A stretch of DNA of 64,000 nucleotides from Monilinia fructicola (lineage: Eukaryota > Ascomycota > Leotiomycetes > Helotiales > Sclerotiniaceae), in assembly GCA_008692225.1 (NCBI GenBank), contig VICG01000010.1, positions 310,001-374,000 on the forward strand. Reading direction: 5' to 3'. Position 1 is the stretch's first letter. Each line of letters opens with the position of its first letter. The notes under the pieces were generated by a model that was not told the origin of the DNA, ran no database searches, and saw only the letters and a program-made list of their open reading frames with translations. Of this stretch, positions 46,622 to 59,838 are shown piece by piece. The position numbers and the translations under genes are program-made.

Positions 46622-49600
46622 GATATCGATCGCTGAACGAGTGAAGCCGTGGCCTTACGTGAATGATGGCATACGTGGTATGACCGGTTTCAAGTGCGGC
46701 GACGAGGAATATAAGTCCTTCGAAAAGGTAGCTATCAATACCGGCGTTCGGAACGCGAGGTCGAAATCGATGAGATAAACGAAAGATAAGAACGCAAACA
46801 GCTTTCACAAATTTGAGTACTCTCAATACACACGAACGAGAAGCGTTAAAGAATGGCTGGCTGGATAGTTGGACAATGAAGGAGTCGAAGTCGGAATTAA
46901 GAGGCTCCCTTCTATTTCTTCCTCTTCTTCACGTACTGTTCATCCAATCTTTTGACTAGGTTGTCCGTATGACGGGCGTATTACCCAAAAGGAGTGAATG
47001 GATTATATGTTGTGTATCCAAACCTTGTCTCAAACTGATGGTTCCGATGCTACACAAGGTATTACTTTGCTTGCGTGCTTTCGCTTCCTCGTTTCCTCGC
47101 ACCCAATCTGTTCCTTCCGAATGATCTGATCTGATATGATGGAAGTGAGAGATAAAACTGGAAGGGAAGATAATGTATCGAAAGTTCCACGCAGTACGCA
47201 GGACGGAATCGTTATGTATGTAGATATGTAATGTGAGTTACTTTGAAAGAATGTCGGGAAAGGTGGTGAAAGGTGAAAGGTACTATGTACTATGTACGAT
47301 GTATCTGTATCTGATCTGTTTGCTAAGCTATGCTTGGACGAATCACTTGGGTGGTGGAAATATTGCAGTGCAGTAGTGTAGTATTGAAGGAATCCGTAAA
47401 CATGGATTGGGTGAGCTTCGGTAACTTGCAGATTGATGATATGATATGCAGGTGGGTAAGCCGGTATGTGCAGCAAGCAATGCGGTGCCACCCTCCTCGT
47501 AGAATTTAATTTTGGATGCTTTTTGAAGTCAAGTGGTGCGGTGTCGTAACAACCTCTGCAGAGAGATAGAGAACTAAAACGTGGGAACTATTCTCGATGT
47601 CGAATTTTTTTGAAGGGGGAAGGATGAGAAATGGTTGCACGGGAAACTTGTGACTTTTTGTTGTTGTTGTTGTTATTATTATTATTGTTGTTGTTATAAT
47701 CGTCTCGTGGTCGTTGTTAGGGAGAGGAGGGAAGGATGATAGCTTAAGGAAAGGAAGAAATTCGGAAAGTCGTTCGCGGGGCGTTTGTGTTGATGACGGA
47801 TGGGACGAGATGGGATGGTGGTAATAAGGGTAAGTGTCAGTGTAAATGCAAGTGGATTTAATTGCAAGATTATATTTCAATCTTTGATATTGATGTAGAT
47901 TGACCGGGTTAATGCACTTAATTATTCTACGGCATGGCACCGAGCAGTCGTGATCTTTCCCACGCGGAGCCAGAACCAGGGTTCCCAAGGAACCTTGCGG
48001 GATTGCACTGGGATGATGCCGAGTAGAGTTTTTTTCCCGCTTTTTCTCGCAACTGCTGGGTCCTTTTGGATGAGACCGGGGGGGACGATGAAGAGTCGAG
48101 ACGATGGAATGTTTCGTAACTTTTTCCTTTTTTTTGCTTTTCCCTTTTCCTTCGTAGGGCGGGCGGGGCCTATTAGTGGGGCGAAGGTTGGGTTTGGTTT
48201 GGTTTGGATGAATGGAATCTTTAATCTTTCTCTTGAGAGATCTCAGGGATTTCTTTTTTTATACTTTCGGAGGGGGATTTTACTTAAAGTTGGCAGTTGG
48301 GGGGTTTGGCGAGGCCAGGCGAGGGTCTAGATGAAGGGGTGATCTTCTAGGGCGAGACGAAGGTTTGAAGGTATGGAAGTTTGACCGACCGTTGAACGTT
48401 GTAAAGCTTATTGGTTTTGGATGGATGGGTGAGATGAGATGAGGGTGTGGAAATTTGATAAATTGATGATGATGGTGATGATGAATAATGAAGCTTTGAC
48501 TATTTCATTTTTTGATTTTTTCGAAAGGTATTCCTGGATAGTTTCTTAGCCCAATGGATGGATGATGGTTGAAGGTTGATGGTTGCCGTGTGATTTGTGT
48601 CTGTGTGTTTTGGTTTGACTTTGCGTAGCGCCGTTGCTATGTATATATGAGTAAATATCAACCTCTGTTTGGTGATCACACCGGTAATTCTCGCTATTTG
48701 AAATTTGCAACTGAAATTGAAATTTCCGCGCCCCGGGATCGGATTGGAGGAATCCTCTGACTTGGAATCCAGGGACTTTCGCACGGAAATTCAAAGAGGT
48801 TGGAAGAGGGTACGAGGGATTGTGAAGAAGAGGGCCAGTTGAAAACGATATAGTTGAGTGGAAAAAGCAATGGATGGATTCGGTGTTTGTTGTTGATTTT
48901 CTCACGCGTCGATTGGCGAGTGCGTTGGATGATTCGGCGCGTTTATTCTTGAAGCATCGATGCGTGTTCTAGCTGGCCTACTGGGACCAGGATCGAATTT
49001 GTGAATGGAGGGGAATTGGATGATGATGACGATGAAGAGGCGGCCAAATGAGGAAAGAAATAAAGTATGGCTACTGGCCAGGGCTCTAAAAGAGCGAGAG
49101 TTGCGAACGGGAAGAAGCAAATGCAAATGCAAATGCAAGTGCAAGTGCAAGGGCAAGGGCAAGTTGCCTCTTATGGTCACTGGTGGAGGTGCTCGTAAAC
49201 CAAACTGTTATGTTTATGCGACGATGCAGATGCGGGCGTTCCTTCCAGATGCAGGTCTTGAAGTAATAATGATGCGGGGATATATTTTCGATTTTGGGGA
49301 GATTATGTGGGCGGTGGGTGGATGGCCAATAGGGGCATTGGGATTACGATTGCGATTGCGATGGAGGATCCGTGGATGATGGGAGGGATGTTGGGGAGGA
49401 AGGATAATGAGCTCTGCCCTCAGTGCCCCGAGTGTTGTGGTGGGTAAGATGTGATATAATAATACTCAAGGAGCTCTATCGGATGAAATAATCGTTTTTC
49501 GACCATGCAGAGAAGTACTTTTGCTGAAGGATGAGGGATGAGGGATGATGGATGATGGATGATGGAGGGGTAAAAGTTTTGGTGCCAGTTGAATGATGAG

Positions 49601-50340
49601 TTGAGTTGAATTGACGACTTCCAATGTGTATGTATGTATCTATCGAACGGTAATCTAATTATGTAGAATTCCCAGATTTCCACATGATACCAAGGATACC
49701 AAGGATATCACAGGTAGCTAATCGAAATTTGGAGATGATGGTGGCGGCGATATGGATCTCGTTGATATTTCCAAGACTTCTTTCTGAGTTTATTCAATAT
49801 TATGTATGTAGGTAAATGTGTATGTAAGTCGGTCCAAATGTATATGTGATATATTAAGTGTACAGACAGATACAATAATATCTCTCCCTCCCTTCGGTTA
49901 GGAAGAAAGATTCAACAAGGCAGTCAGAGGAAGAAGGTAACGAACGGAATGGATATAAATTTATAGACTTTATTGAACACCATCATTTATCGTTATTTCC
50001 ATTCTATTCACCCATTTCATTCCATTCTGTTTTCATCTTCATTTTTGCATTTCATCTGTGCTGGCGGTGTGTATTTACTCTTAAACCTTTCCGTTATTTA
50101 CTTTTGATCCTTTTCAATGAGGTCCAAATACGTACGGAGTTAGGTCTTATGGTAGTACAGTAAACTCACTTACTTTAGTGTACTGCATTTATGATGATGA
50201 TTTGTTATGATGAGGTTTAGCTCTTGGATCTGGTGAGACATTCCCTGATCTTCAATTACCCAGGTCGGTAGTAGGCAGTAGGTAGACTAAGGTAGTAGAC
50301 GATCTTGTGCTTAAAAGGCACATATGGGGTATCCAATGTT

Positions 50341-50500
50341 GGTGAAATATTGTTTTGAAGACTAAGCGATGGAGGCATAATGGGGTATCGAGATGAGATA
50401 TTGGTTTCAACACTAGAAGATGAATGCATATAAGAAGGGATTCCTATGAGATATTGGTTCGAAAACTAGAAGAAGAGTGCATACAAGAAGTGTTTTTGAT
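50341..50500. repeat. Degenerate tandem repeat, three units of about 55 bp
   Basis: Units share GATATTGGTT, then AACTAGAAGA, then a GCATA..AAGAAG ending. Units two and three are about 80% alike; the first is weaker. Confidence 0.65.
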
Positions 50501-53500
50501 ATAATCTTGAAATGAAATGCCATAATGTCGTATTAGATAATACGATTATACAAGATGATAGACATGATTAATGCGGAGTTTGTTATTTATTGGATATCAT
50601 CTCATTACTCGAGTACTTCAAATACTTTTGAATTTGGGTTTCCTTTATATGAAATAATACATTGTGCTTCTTAAAGTAACCTGGAAAAGATAGAATCATC
50701 CTAATTCCGAAATAGGAAATATAAAACGATGAGTAGATCCATAGATGCAGATATTATTGGAAAAGAAAAGCATTTCAAAATGGTCATCTATCAAAGTATG
50801 TACGGAGGAGGTATCTGTCATCTATCATTTGTCACTTACCACTTACCATTTACCATTTATCATTTATCATCTATTAAACTCTTAACTATAGCAAAGTCTG
50901 TGCGGAAAAGTCCGTTCATTAGCAATTCCGGAATTCTTTACGATATTATTGGTTTCAACATTATAAGAGAGTGAAAAAAACCCTAAAAAGGGAAAAAGAC
51001 TTTTGAAACTTCAGCATCTATCTATTTATAACTAGAAAAGTCATACTTACCTCGGTAGATTGTTTTGGTATGGATACTCGAGTACAATATACTGTATGTA
51101 CGGAGTATATACGGAGTGTATACGGAGTATATATAATAAATAAGCCTGTTTAATAAGGTTAGCTTGGGTTATTTGGAAAGGGTTACAAATTACCGAACAA
51201 CAACTACTTTGTACTGTATTAACATTTTGCTTACGGGGTGGGTTAGATCGATAGATGGATACAGTAGATAGATAATACATACTGTACGTACTAATAGGTA
51301 GGTTGAAGTACCGTGGACTAGGTATGTAAGGGCCTTTTATTTCGTATGGCTTCATTATCCTGTACCTGCATTTACACTGCAGCAGCTATGAACACCAAGC
51401 AGGGATTTGGACTTGAAGGACAGAAGGAGTACGGAGTAGACACAGATGCTTTTTATTGAACTTGAGGATGATTGTTGTAAGTATCAGATAATAAACATCA
51501 TGTATCATATATATATATCATGATCATATCTAAGAATCTTAACCATCTTTACGACTCTGAAACTTCGAAACTACAACATCGGCTAAAGTTTAGAATAGGA
51601 GTAGAAGGTATTGAAACAATAGATTGTAAGACTGACGACTATCTTCATAAACATCAAGCAAGTTTGAAACAAATTCATCGAACAGTTGATTGATCGACAA
51701 AATAAAACATCAATGCCCCAGGAGCTCTTTAACTATTAGATACTTAGTATTAGTAGCTAAGTAGAGTAGCTAGATAGCTAAGTAGCTAAGTATCTAAGTA
51801 GCTAAGTATCTAAATATCTAAATATCTAAGTAGCTAAGTAAGTATCGTATCCAAGTATCCAAGCACCTAGATGCAATAGATATCAACTTTATCATCTAAT
51901 TAACCACGAAAATTATGCTTCAAATGAAAAAGGAGTTCTGTTCTCTGAAGCTTGGTAATCACATCTGTCGAATCTCAACTCGCACACATCAGCCAATCTA
52001 ATCAGATTCCTTCGTTGCGTGAGTTCATCTAGGTAACATCATTATCTACAGTACAGCACTACAAGTACTCCGAGCTGTTTTATCATCGACTCAAAGAATA
52101 AGGGACAAAGTAACTTACTTTATGGTCTGATTGCTGATGCGATCGTCATCATTCGTGTAAGCTTGAATATATTACTTTGCCGTTCAACTGCAGATGACTG
52201 AATATATTACTTTTACAACTGCAGATGAATATATACCTAGTAGTATACACATATATTACTTTTACATACCTGGGTATCATCATCTCATCCCATATCTATC
52301 TACTGGGTACCTATTAATAATTGATCAAGATCAATCCAATCCATCCACGTTGGACAGTAGTACTACTCGTAATACCCATTTCCATCAACTCATTCCAAGG
52401 TTATGATTGTTATTACTAAGAAGAATTGTGAGGGTTAATCGACAAGGAAAACTCTGCCATGCATCTTCCGCAACTCAATCCATCATCAATCATATTCCTT
52501 GACGAAGTTGACTTTCCTCTCTCCTCTACGGAGTATACTTGGCACGTTGGTACGACTCCAAACTTTCTAATTAACATATTACACTATTGTATCATCGTCA
52601 TTGTCATCATCATTCTCCTTTCCAATGCAGTACAGTACCGCTCATCAAAAGTTCCAGAATTCCATCGTCTTCTTCCGTGAATTAAGAGTTTCATTTGTAA
52701 CGTGGTAGAGATCTTACATTACAAGGAGATTCCCTACTCTGCACCTATAATTCTAGACTGTTCGCTTCTTCAAAAGTTGTTTACGGCTCTCCTTCATCTT
52801 TCTTTCGGCCTGAAAATGGACGAGGGAGACGGCACATTAGTGACATTACCTACTTGGCAACGTGATGACCTGGTAGAAAGTGGAGCTCATCCCTATCCAT
52901 TCGAACATTCTTATTTGTACACGACTTTGTATTTCCCTGCCCTGTATCGGATCTCTTTAATTTTCTTCACTCATATCCGACCGTCTACTGTACCTCCAGC
53001 TGTGAGCTGTCAGACAATAACAGACAGACCTTCGCCGAACCTTCCGAACATTTTCAATATCTGTACGTGATGTGATGCAATATCTTCAATATTGACCCAG
53101 GACCTGGCCCCTGGGTATAGCAAAAATAACAAATATGACAAACCCCATCGTACTGTAACGTCGGCGAACGTCCCCATAGAGAAGGCCAGCCCGAAATCCT
53201 TCCACACAATGACATCCATGACTGCATACCATCCATACCGTACATTTCAGCCCTGGGACCTCCCAGGCTCCAACCCTTCTCCCCCAACGGAAAGCTACAT
53301 ACATTACAGTAACGTTGTAACGATACCGACGTGCCTGCCTGCCTGCCAAAGATTACTACGGTTCTGTACGGGTCCCGGGGATCCCACCCCTACCAACCTT
53401 ACCACACCTTGGCCGGCCCAGGATCGCCGCATCCCAAACGAGCAGCCAAGACAAGGCAGGGCGAGCCTCGGGCTATGAATGGATGGCTTGTCAATCGATC

Positions 53501-54116
53501 GCAAATCGGTACCTACTGCACAGTCGCCAGAGCGAAAATCCCCGAGCCCTAAACGCTCGCCCGGGTAAGGTTCAGTCTACGGTACGATGGGAGATCTGGC
53601 CGTGTGATGCTTCTGGAAACTCTCGCAGACAGTGCCAGTACAGTCGAACGAACGAAAAGTCAATCAGGAAGGAACCTTGCCGTACTGTCTCGGTCTCCGC
53701 AATCCATCTGGAGCGGTGAACGCTCTCTAGTGCTGTGCTGTATCTTTGGCATTGGGCTTACAGTACAGTACAGTACAGTACAGTCAGTAGCTCAGGCCTG
53801 GGCGTTGCATAGGTAATTACTGGATGCCTCCTCCAATAATGGACGACCAAGGTGAAACAGGGACGGTGGCTAGGTGCGAAGCTATGGCAGGGGTTTAAGG
53901 GGAACTCCCGTGCTCTCTCACTCTTTGGCGTCGAAGGGATGGACGCTCCAATAGGGTGTTGCGAGGATGGTTAGTATCTTGGTCCTGTACGTCTTACCCA
54001 CTCCTGTACTACATACAGTACGTAGACTACAGAAAGGAAACATCTTTCATTTCCTGCATCATGACAGAGTGCACTCACGGCACCCATACCGTGATTCTAT
54101 CTCCATCTTGATTGTG

Positions 54117-54207
54117 CTGTGCTGTGCTGTGCTGTATTGTATTGTGTATTGTATTGTATTGTATTGTATTGTATTGTATTGTATTGTATTGTATTGTATT
54201 GTATTAC
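54117..54207. repeat. (GCTGT)n then (ATTGT)n pentanucleotide array
   Basis: Four GCTGT units turn into about 13 ATTGT units, a C-to-T-like transition in one repeat family. Confidence 0.9.
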
Positions 54208-57200
54208 AAGGCCCACACCATTATGCCACACGAGATCCCCGGGTCCCTTCCTCCCTCCCTACTGTACCTCCGTCATGAAATAAACACCGTACTGTACAGT
54301 ACAGTAGATAATTAAATAGCCAAAAAACGTCGGATTATGCTTAGTTCTATGGCATAACCTTAAAATTAACCTTGCGGCTCCGCTCCGGCTTAAGCTTGCT
54401 CAGGCTCGCTCGGGCTGGCGGTCAGGATTCTCATCGCTGTGCTGTGCTGTGCTGTGCTTGCTGTGCTGTACTATCGAGTCTAATCTCGTTCTCATTCTCA
54501 TTCGCATTCGCATTCGCATCCTCACTTCTTCGAACGCTAGGTAGGTAGGTAGGTAAGGTTAACCTCGAGCTGTCAATTGCGCGTGACCTTTTTTTTTTGG
54601 TTTCCCCTCCCATGGCCGCACTCCTTTTACCAGTAACCCTTTCTTCTTGGCTCTCCTTTTGCCTCCTCTTGGTCTTCTTCACGTTCATGTCCATATCCAT
54701 AGCCATACCCTCCCCTTTTCCATCAAACCCTCAAACATACTAACTACCTAGCATAATGCTATAGAGCTATCTATCTATCTATCTATAGCCCAGCTACCCT
54801 AACCAGACATCTCCACGGACATCCCATCCCACCGCCCACACACGGCCACACACCACACCACACCTTAGCCCAGGTGCGCATCACACACCCGCATCTTTCC
54901 TCCCCACCACCCCAACGCCCATCCCAAAATCATCCCACGCACCAAAACAAAACCGCACCATCCGCACGCGCGCCCCGAACGTTCCAAAACAGACGGTGCC
55001 ATCTCTGCAGGAGCGGTGTTTGCGTTTTTCCTTTTTCCTATTCCCTTTTTGCTTTTGGCTTTCAGGGTCCTGTGATCTGTCTGTCTGTCTTTATGTCTGT
55101 CTTTAGGAGCGCTCGGGCGCGGTTTGTTTTCTTATCCTATGCCTGTGTGTGCGTGTGTGTGTGTTTGCTTACTTTTGGGGGGGGAGGGACGGGGTAGGTT
55201 CGTGATGTTTGGCTACTCGGGGCTTGATGTATAGTAGGATTCTTGACGTATTGACTTTGGAGATATCAGCCCGTGGAATATCAACCCTTGAAATATCAAC
55301 CCTTTAATTATCAACCCTTAAATTATCAAGGAGGGGTTCATAAGGCCTACGCGATTAGGATATTTCGGGGTCGACTTTCAGCTGCGGTGATGGGATGGGA
55401 TGGGGATGGGACGGGATGGGATGAGACGAAGGGTGCTTGCGAATTTGGCGGATAGACGTCTGTGTGGGATCCGGGGATCTATTTTTGGATTCTGGGCTGG
55501 TGGCTGGGCTTGGGGCTGTTTGGTGGCGTGGTGGCGTGGGTTTCGGGGATGTGGATAGAGGTTTGTTTTTTTTGTTTTGTTTGTTTTGTTTGTTTTGCGA
55601 GGTGAGTCTGGTTACGGTGGCGGGTGTGGATAGTCGTCCGCACCTCCGTCGAAAGACACGCGTGTTTTCCTCTACCGGGCGGCCTCTCGAGCGCGGGGAG
55701 ATCTCTTTCGTCGATGGTATTTGCGACGAGTATCAGGATCCTGGGTCTCGTCCTGGTGGGTGGGAACCACCGTCTCGTCATCACTGCAGGGAGATGAATT
55801 CGAATCGGAGATTGGCGGTGGACGGCATAGCTGCGTTCCCACGTTGGTCTGCGAACTGTGTTCTCATCCCAGATAGACATCATGATGTCTGTGTTGCTTA
55901 TCCGCTGCTGTTTCTGTGCCTTGTGCTGGCTTTATTATCCGTTGCATTTTTTGTGTGTATGTAAGATCTTTCATATTCGTCTGTGCCCCCCTCCTATACT
56001 CTACCTCAGATCCATACTCTCCCAGTTTCAACCCGCTCTACCAATCTTCCCCATCGTGCTGCATGCCCCTCGCTCAATACAACCTCCGATATGCAGAAGA
56101 ACATGAATTCTCTGCTCTCGGTGTTATCTCAAATGACCTTGCTTCTTTTATATGTCTTGACTACCTTGTAATATGTGGGCTTTGATCTTCGACTCCTTAG
56201 TTTCGTATGGCGAAACTCTCGCTAAGTGTGGCGAGGTACATGTATAGCAAGACGAGCTAGAGGAGATACGCGGGATATATGATCTTTGAATACTAAGTAG
56301 GAGTGAAGATTCCGGTTAAGTCTGGTGAATCCCAGAGCAGACGGGGAGAACGAATGTATATAGTTAGTTATACGAGGAGTTGTTGAAATAGGGAGGGAGG
56401 GATGTAACAAAAATTAAATCTGAGTTTACGTGGCAGGATATAGCCATGAAATGACTGTAAAAATCCCGGGTTAGTGATGTATTGAGGATTGGTATACGAT
56501 GGTGGGGGTACTTGCTACTGTAGCGATAATATGGGCAGTAAATATCCTATGGAGATCTTGGTATGTGGGCTGTTAAAGGCTAAAGATTCAAGATTGTAGA
56601 CTGGCGACTGGAGACTGAAAACTGCGAGTACTGAGGATATTTGGATGGAGGTATAGAGATTAGTGGTGGGGATTGTACGTTTCTGATTTTTGTTTCCTTC
56701 CATCATGGCGCAAAGATACAAGACAGTATCACTGCCCATGTAGTGATGATTTGAAATATGAAAGCCTATTTCCCCATTTCCATTTCTATATTCTAGTATA
56801 TAAAGCACAAGATGATGTACAGAAGCACTTAAATGTTAAAAGTTGAAAATCAAACACCCAACTCGCATTGCTTTCAATATACAGATCTGCTGATCGAAGC
56901 TATTTAATCGTCGTCTTTCTCTCGGTGGACTATTGACTAGGATCCAAAATTGCACATCGGTATTGATCAAGACGCGGCAGAGATAGTAGGCTGGAATGGG
57001 AGCCGTCTGGTTGTTGAATGGGTTTGTCGTATTCCAAAGTATCTAAAGGACTCCCTTCAACTCGCGCCTCTACCTTGGCTGAGATTACTTAAATGTGCTC
57101 TGTACCCGAATCCGGTTCCGGCAGTTTCTCTACAACTGACATGGGAACTATCTATATAGATAGATAAATAGATAGATAGATATCAAGTCGATGCGTGTGT

Positions 57201-58036
57201 GATTACCCATGGTAGTACCACAGAACAAGACGCATGGCGCGTATTTGATAGGAGGAAAATCACCCGTTCATCTACCGGCGCCTACCACCCCAAAAGCACC
57301 ATCAAATCCATACATACCAAGCGCAATTCAGATGATCTAAAATATGCACCAGTTAATTTCACACGTCGGCATCCTACATCGTCATGATTTCTGTACCCCC
57401 TCACCTTTCAACGGTACCCCCATATACAGTACCACTTGAGATCGAGATGACTAGGTAGGTAGTGGACCCTGAAACTCTGCATGGTAATCCCAAATCGAAC
57501 GAGTGGAAGGAAATCGTTATCGAGAATGTTCCACGAGACCTGCCAAATGCGTCGTGTAACCGGTTTGACACAACGCTAGTGCCGGTAGATAAAGTAGGTA
57601 ATCTAAATCACCTTCTCTTCTTCCTCTCCTTTATTAGTTTCTCCTCAACGAATTCTTTATATCGCAGGAAACCTGCTGGCCTCGCTTCATTTGTTCTACC
57701 TCCTTACGTCTGCGGTTTGTCCGCTCTAGTCAATAACTCGTTGATGCGAGGTATTCTATCAAGTAACGTAACTTGAAGGTCAAGGTCGCAGGAGTATCGT
57801 GCCTGGGTTCACGTGTCTGCATGCATGCGTGTGCGTGCTTGGGGAGTGTACATGAATCGTGGGAAAGATTTTGGGGTCAAATGCAGGACGGTGGTACGAG
57901 GCAAGGCTGGATTCTTAATTTGTTTGCTTGGTGTTGATTGATCGATGGTGGGAAATATATGCAAAAGTTTGCAGAATGGGATGCTCTGAGTTGGCAGCAC
58001 AAACAATACTGATGAAGTTTTGAGAGATATCAATGA

Positions 58037-58450
58037 TTAGATGGGATCAGATCGGAAGATGGTGACTTTGGCCGCTCCAAAATTTGTGCTATTCATCGTG
58101 TTATTGGGGATATTGAAGGATGGTTTGTAGTTGTCTTGAGATTTTTGGGATTTCATTCTCTGATGATATGCTTTGCGTCGATTTTCGGAATATGCGAAAG
58201 GAGTTTTTCTTGTTTGGCGATGGAAGTACACATGCCTAGAAGCATATCGAATCATTCCCTCCCTACTACAGGAATAACTTTCGGGGCTCTGCATGCAATT
58301 TTTGAGGAGAGCAATACTTTCAGTCGCCAAACAAAAATATGGACAGTGACACATTTGCCGCATATTGTTGTAGCCAAAAATGGTTTCTCGGAGGTTGTGC
58401 CTAATGGTTTGAGCACAGTTTCTCCAGTCTATGTGCTCCCATCCAGTCAA
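58037..58450 (-). CDS. Possible small cysteine-containing protein
   Basis: Up to 137 codons open; the first ATG is internal (MRQMCHCPYFCLATESIALL). Composition is non-repetitive with Cys pairs and basic residues (RHVYFHRQTRKTPFAYSENR), more protein-like than its surroundings. A frame stop lies just upstream, so any missing N-terminus would need a further exon. The opposite strand is open too. No family recognised. Confidence 0.3.
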   Translation of the reverse strand: MTGWEHIDWRNCAQTIRHNLRETIFGYNNMRQMCHCPYFCLATESIALLKNCMQSPESYSCSREGMIRYASRHVYFHRQTRKTPFAYSENRRKAYHQRMKSQKSQDNYKPSFNIPNNTMNSTNFGAAKVTIFRSDPI

Positions 58451-58655
58451 TTCTTGAAAAATATTGGTTCAACGGCCAAGTGCAGAAAACATGTCTATTA
58501 ACTCTCGCTGTTATGTTGTGGCACAATGAGAGTTCTATGCAGCCTTGTATCATGCTTTTTCGATTCTCTGCTTTATAGCACCCAATCTCCTGCTTTTTTT
58601 TCCCTTACATTCTTACTTGATTTTTATCTAGTGGAACCAAACAACCCTGAATACA

Positions 58656-59838
58656 ATGTTTCCTTTTAAAAGTACGATTTGCTCAATATTGCTATTTGGC
58701 TGGCTTTCCAACCCAATGCCTACAGACGAGGCCCCTCCACGATTACAGCGCCGGTCTCTCCACATGATCTCAATCGTGCCTTGAAGCGCGACGCCATTAC
58801 ATGCAATAACGATATCTGCTATTCGCCTGCAACTTGCTTTGGACCTGTAGGCAACATTGCAGTATGCTGCGAACCGTGAGTTAAACCGTCGAGATAGATA
58901 AGATACGAACGAACTAAAATTACTGTAGTGGAGAGGATTGCAGTTTGATTACAACTTGCTATCCATACACTGAGATTCAGTCCTACTCTTCACTTGACTT
59001 GAGTTCGAATATGTCAACGGATGCTGGTGGAGCATATTGGTAAGCTCTAACATATATCAATGCCCAAGCTACTTTACTAAGACAAGCAAACTTAGCAGTA
59101 TTTCAGAGTATCCATATTGTATTACATATATCTTTGGTGCTTATAGTGGCCTTGAAGTGATCTATTGCGACGATACATCGACGGCCAATAACCAAGTCAT
59201 CTTGACCGGGGTATACGACTGGACAGACCTGCTCAGAACCACGACTCAGATCCCCGCACCACTTACTGCTACAGATTACAAAACTGTCGTGTCTTTCATA
59301 AACGTACTCCCACCACAAACGAGTGGAGCTGCATCTACATCTACGAGTATCGCGTCACCTCCGTCCACCTTTCCACCCACACCAACAGCAACCTCAATAG
59401 CGACGCATCGAGCGCTTCCCACAAGCGCAGTCATCGGAATAGCAGTTGGTGCAACACTGCTCGGGCGTGGCAATCATCGTCATCGGAATCCTACTCTGGC
59501 GACGCCATTCATCAACGACTAACATGCCACCACGCCCACCATCGAACGCGGAAATTCAAATCGCTTCATACGCATCTCCTGTGTCTCCACTAACAAATCC
59601 ACATACCAGCTTGGTTCCCGCCGCTATTGTTCGTGAGAAACCGCCTTCCTATGGTTACGAAGCAAGACATATTGGTATACAACCAGATTGTTCAAGCGGA
59701 AGGGGTGGGAGAAGGGGTTCACGCACCGCCAGCTTGGCACCTCCGGGGGATGTAATAGGAAAACAAGCCCAGCCGGCTTTTATTAGTGAATTGGGGGGAG
59801 AGAGTCGGGGGGAGGGTGCAATGGTGGGAAGTAACTAA
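58656..59838 (+). CDS. Secreted/single-pass receptor-like protein with Cys-rich ectodomain
   Basis: About 357 residues in three exons, introns 58876-58928 and 59040-59095. Signal peptide MFPFKSTICSILLFGWLS. The ectodomain has paired cysteines (ITCNNDICYSPATCFGPVG; VCCEP; GEDCSLITTCYPY; EYPYCITYIFGAYSGLEVIYC). A Ser/Thr/Pro stalk follows (TSIASPPSTFPPTPTATS), typical of O-glycosylated fungal surface proteins. The transmembrane helix is AVIGIAVGATLLGVAIIVIG with an LLWRR stop-transfer. The cytosolic tail is Pro/Ser/Gly-rich (REKPPSYGYEARH). Two one-base breaks: a missing C near 58706 between signal peptide and ectodomain, and an extra G in GGG near 59462 inside the helix. They cancel, giving 358 codons. 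The architecture is that of fungal Mid2/WSC-like surface sensors, but no such domain is recognised. Confidence 0.72.

Larger units (their letters stand above)
46622..58036. other. 11.4-kb gene-poor interval
   Basis: No ORF here has domain-like sequence, and none of the longest frames (150-190 codons near 47.0-48.0 and 55.4-56.0 kb) is supported. The content is simple repeats (47663-47697 TTG/TTA; 49118-49160 GCAAAT/GCAAGG; 53758-53783 GTACA; 54117-54207 GCTGT/ATTGT; 54540-54555 AGGT), a degenerate tandem at 50341-50500, and C/T- or G/T-rich stretches. Part of 46640-46826 may be an exon of the neighbouring membrane-protein gene. Non-coding transcripts could be present but give no recognisable signal. 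Confidence 0.5.

Noticed and set aside
55437..55964. 175-codon plus-strand ORF with hydrophobic segments
   Set aside because: The Gly/Val/Leu-rich part comes from G/T-skewed DNA, and an equally long frame lies on the other strand; no signal that separates it from chance.
58136..58501. 121-codon plus-strand ORF opposite the small Cys protein
   Set aside because: Both strands are open; the minus-strand product has more natural composition. Neither is strongly supported.
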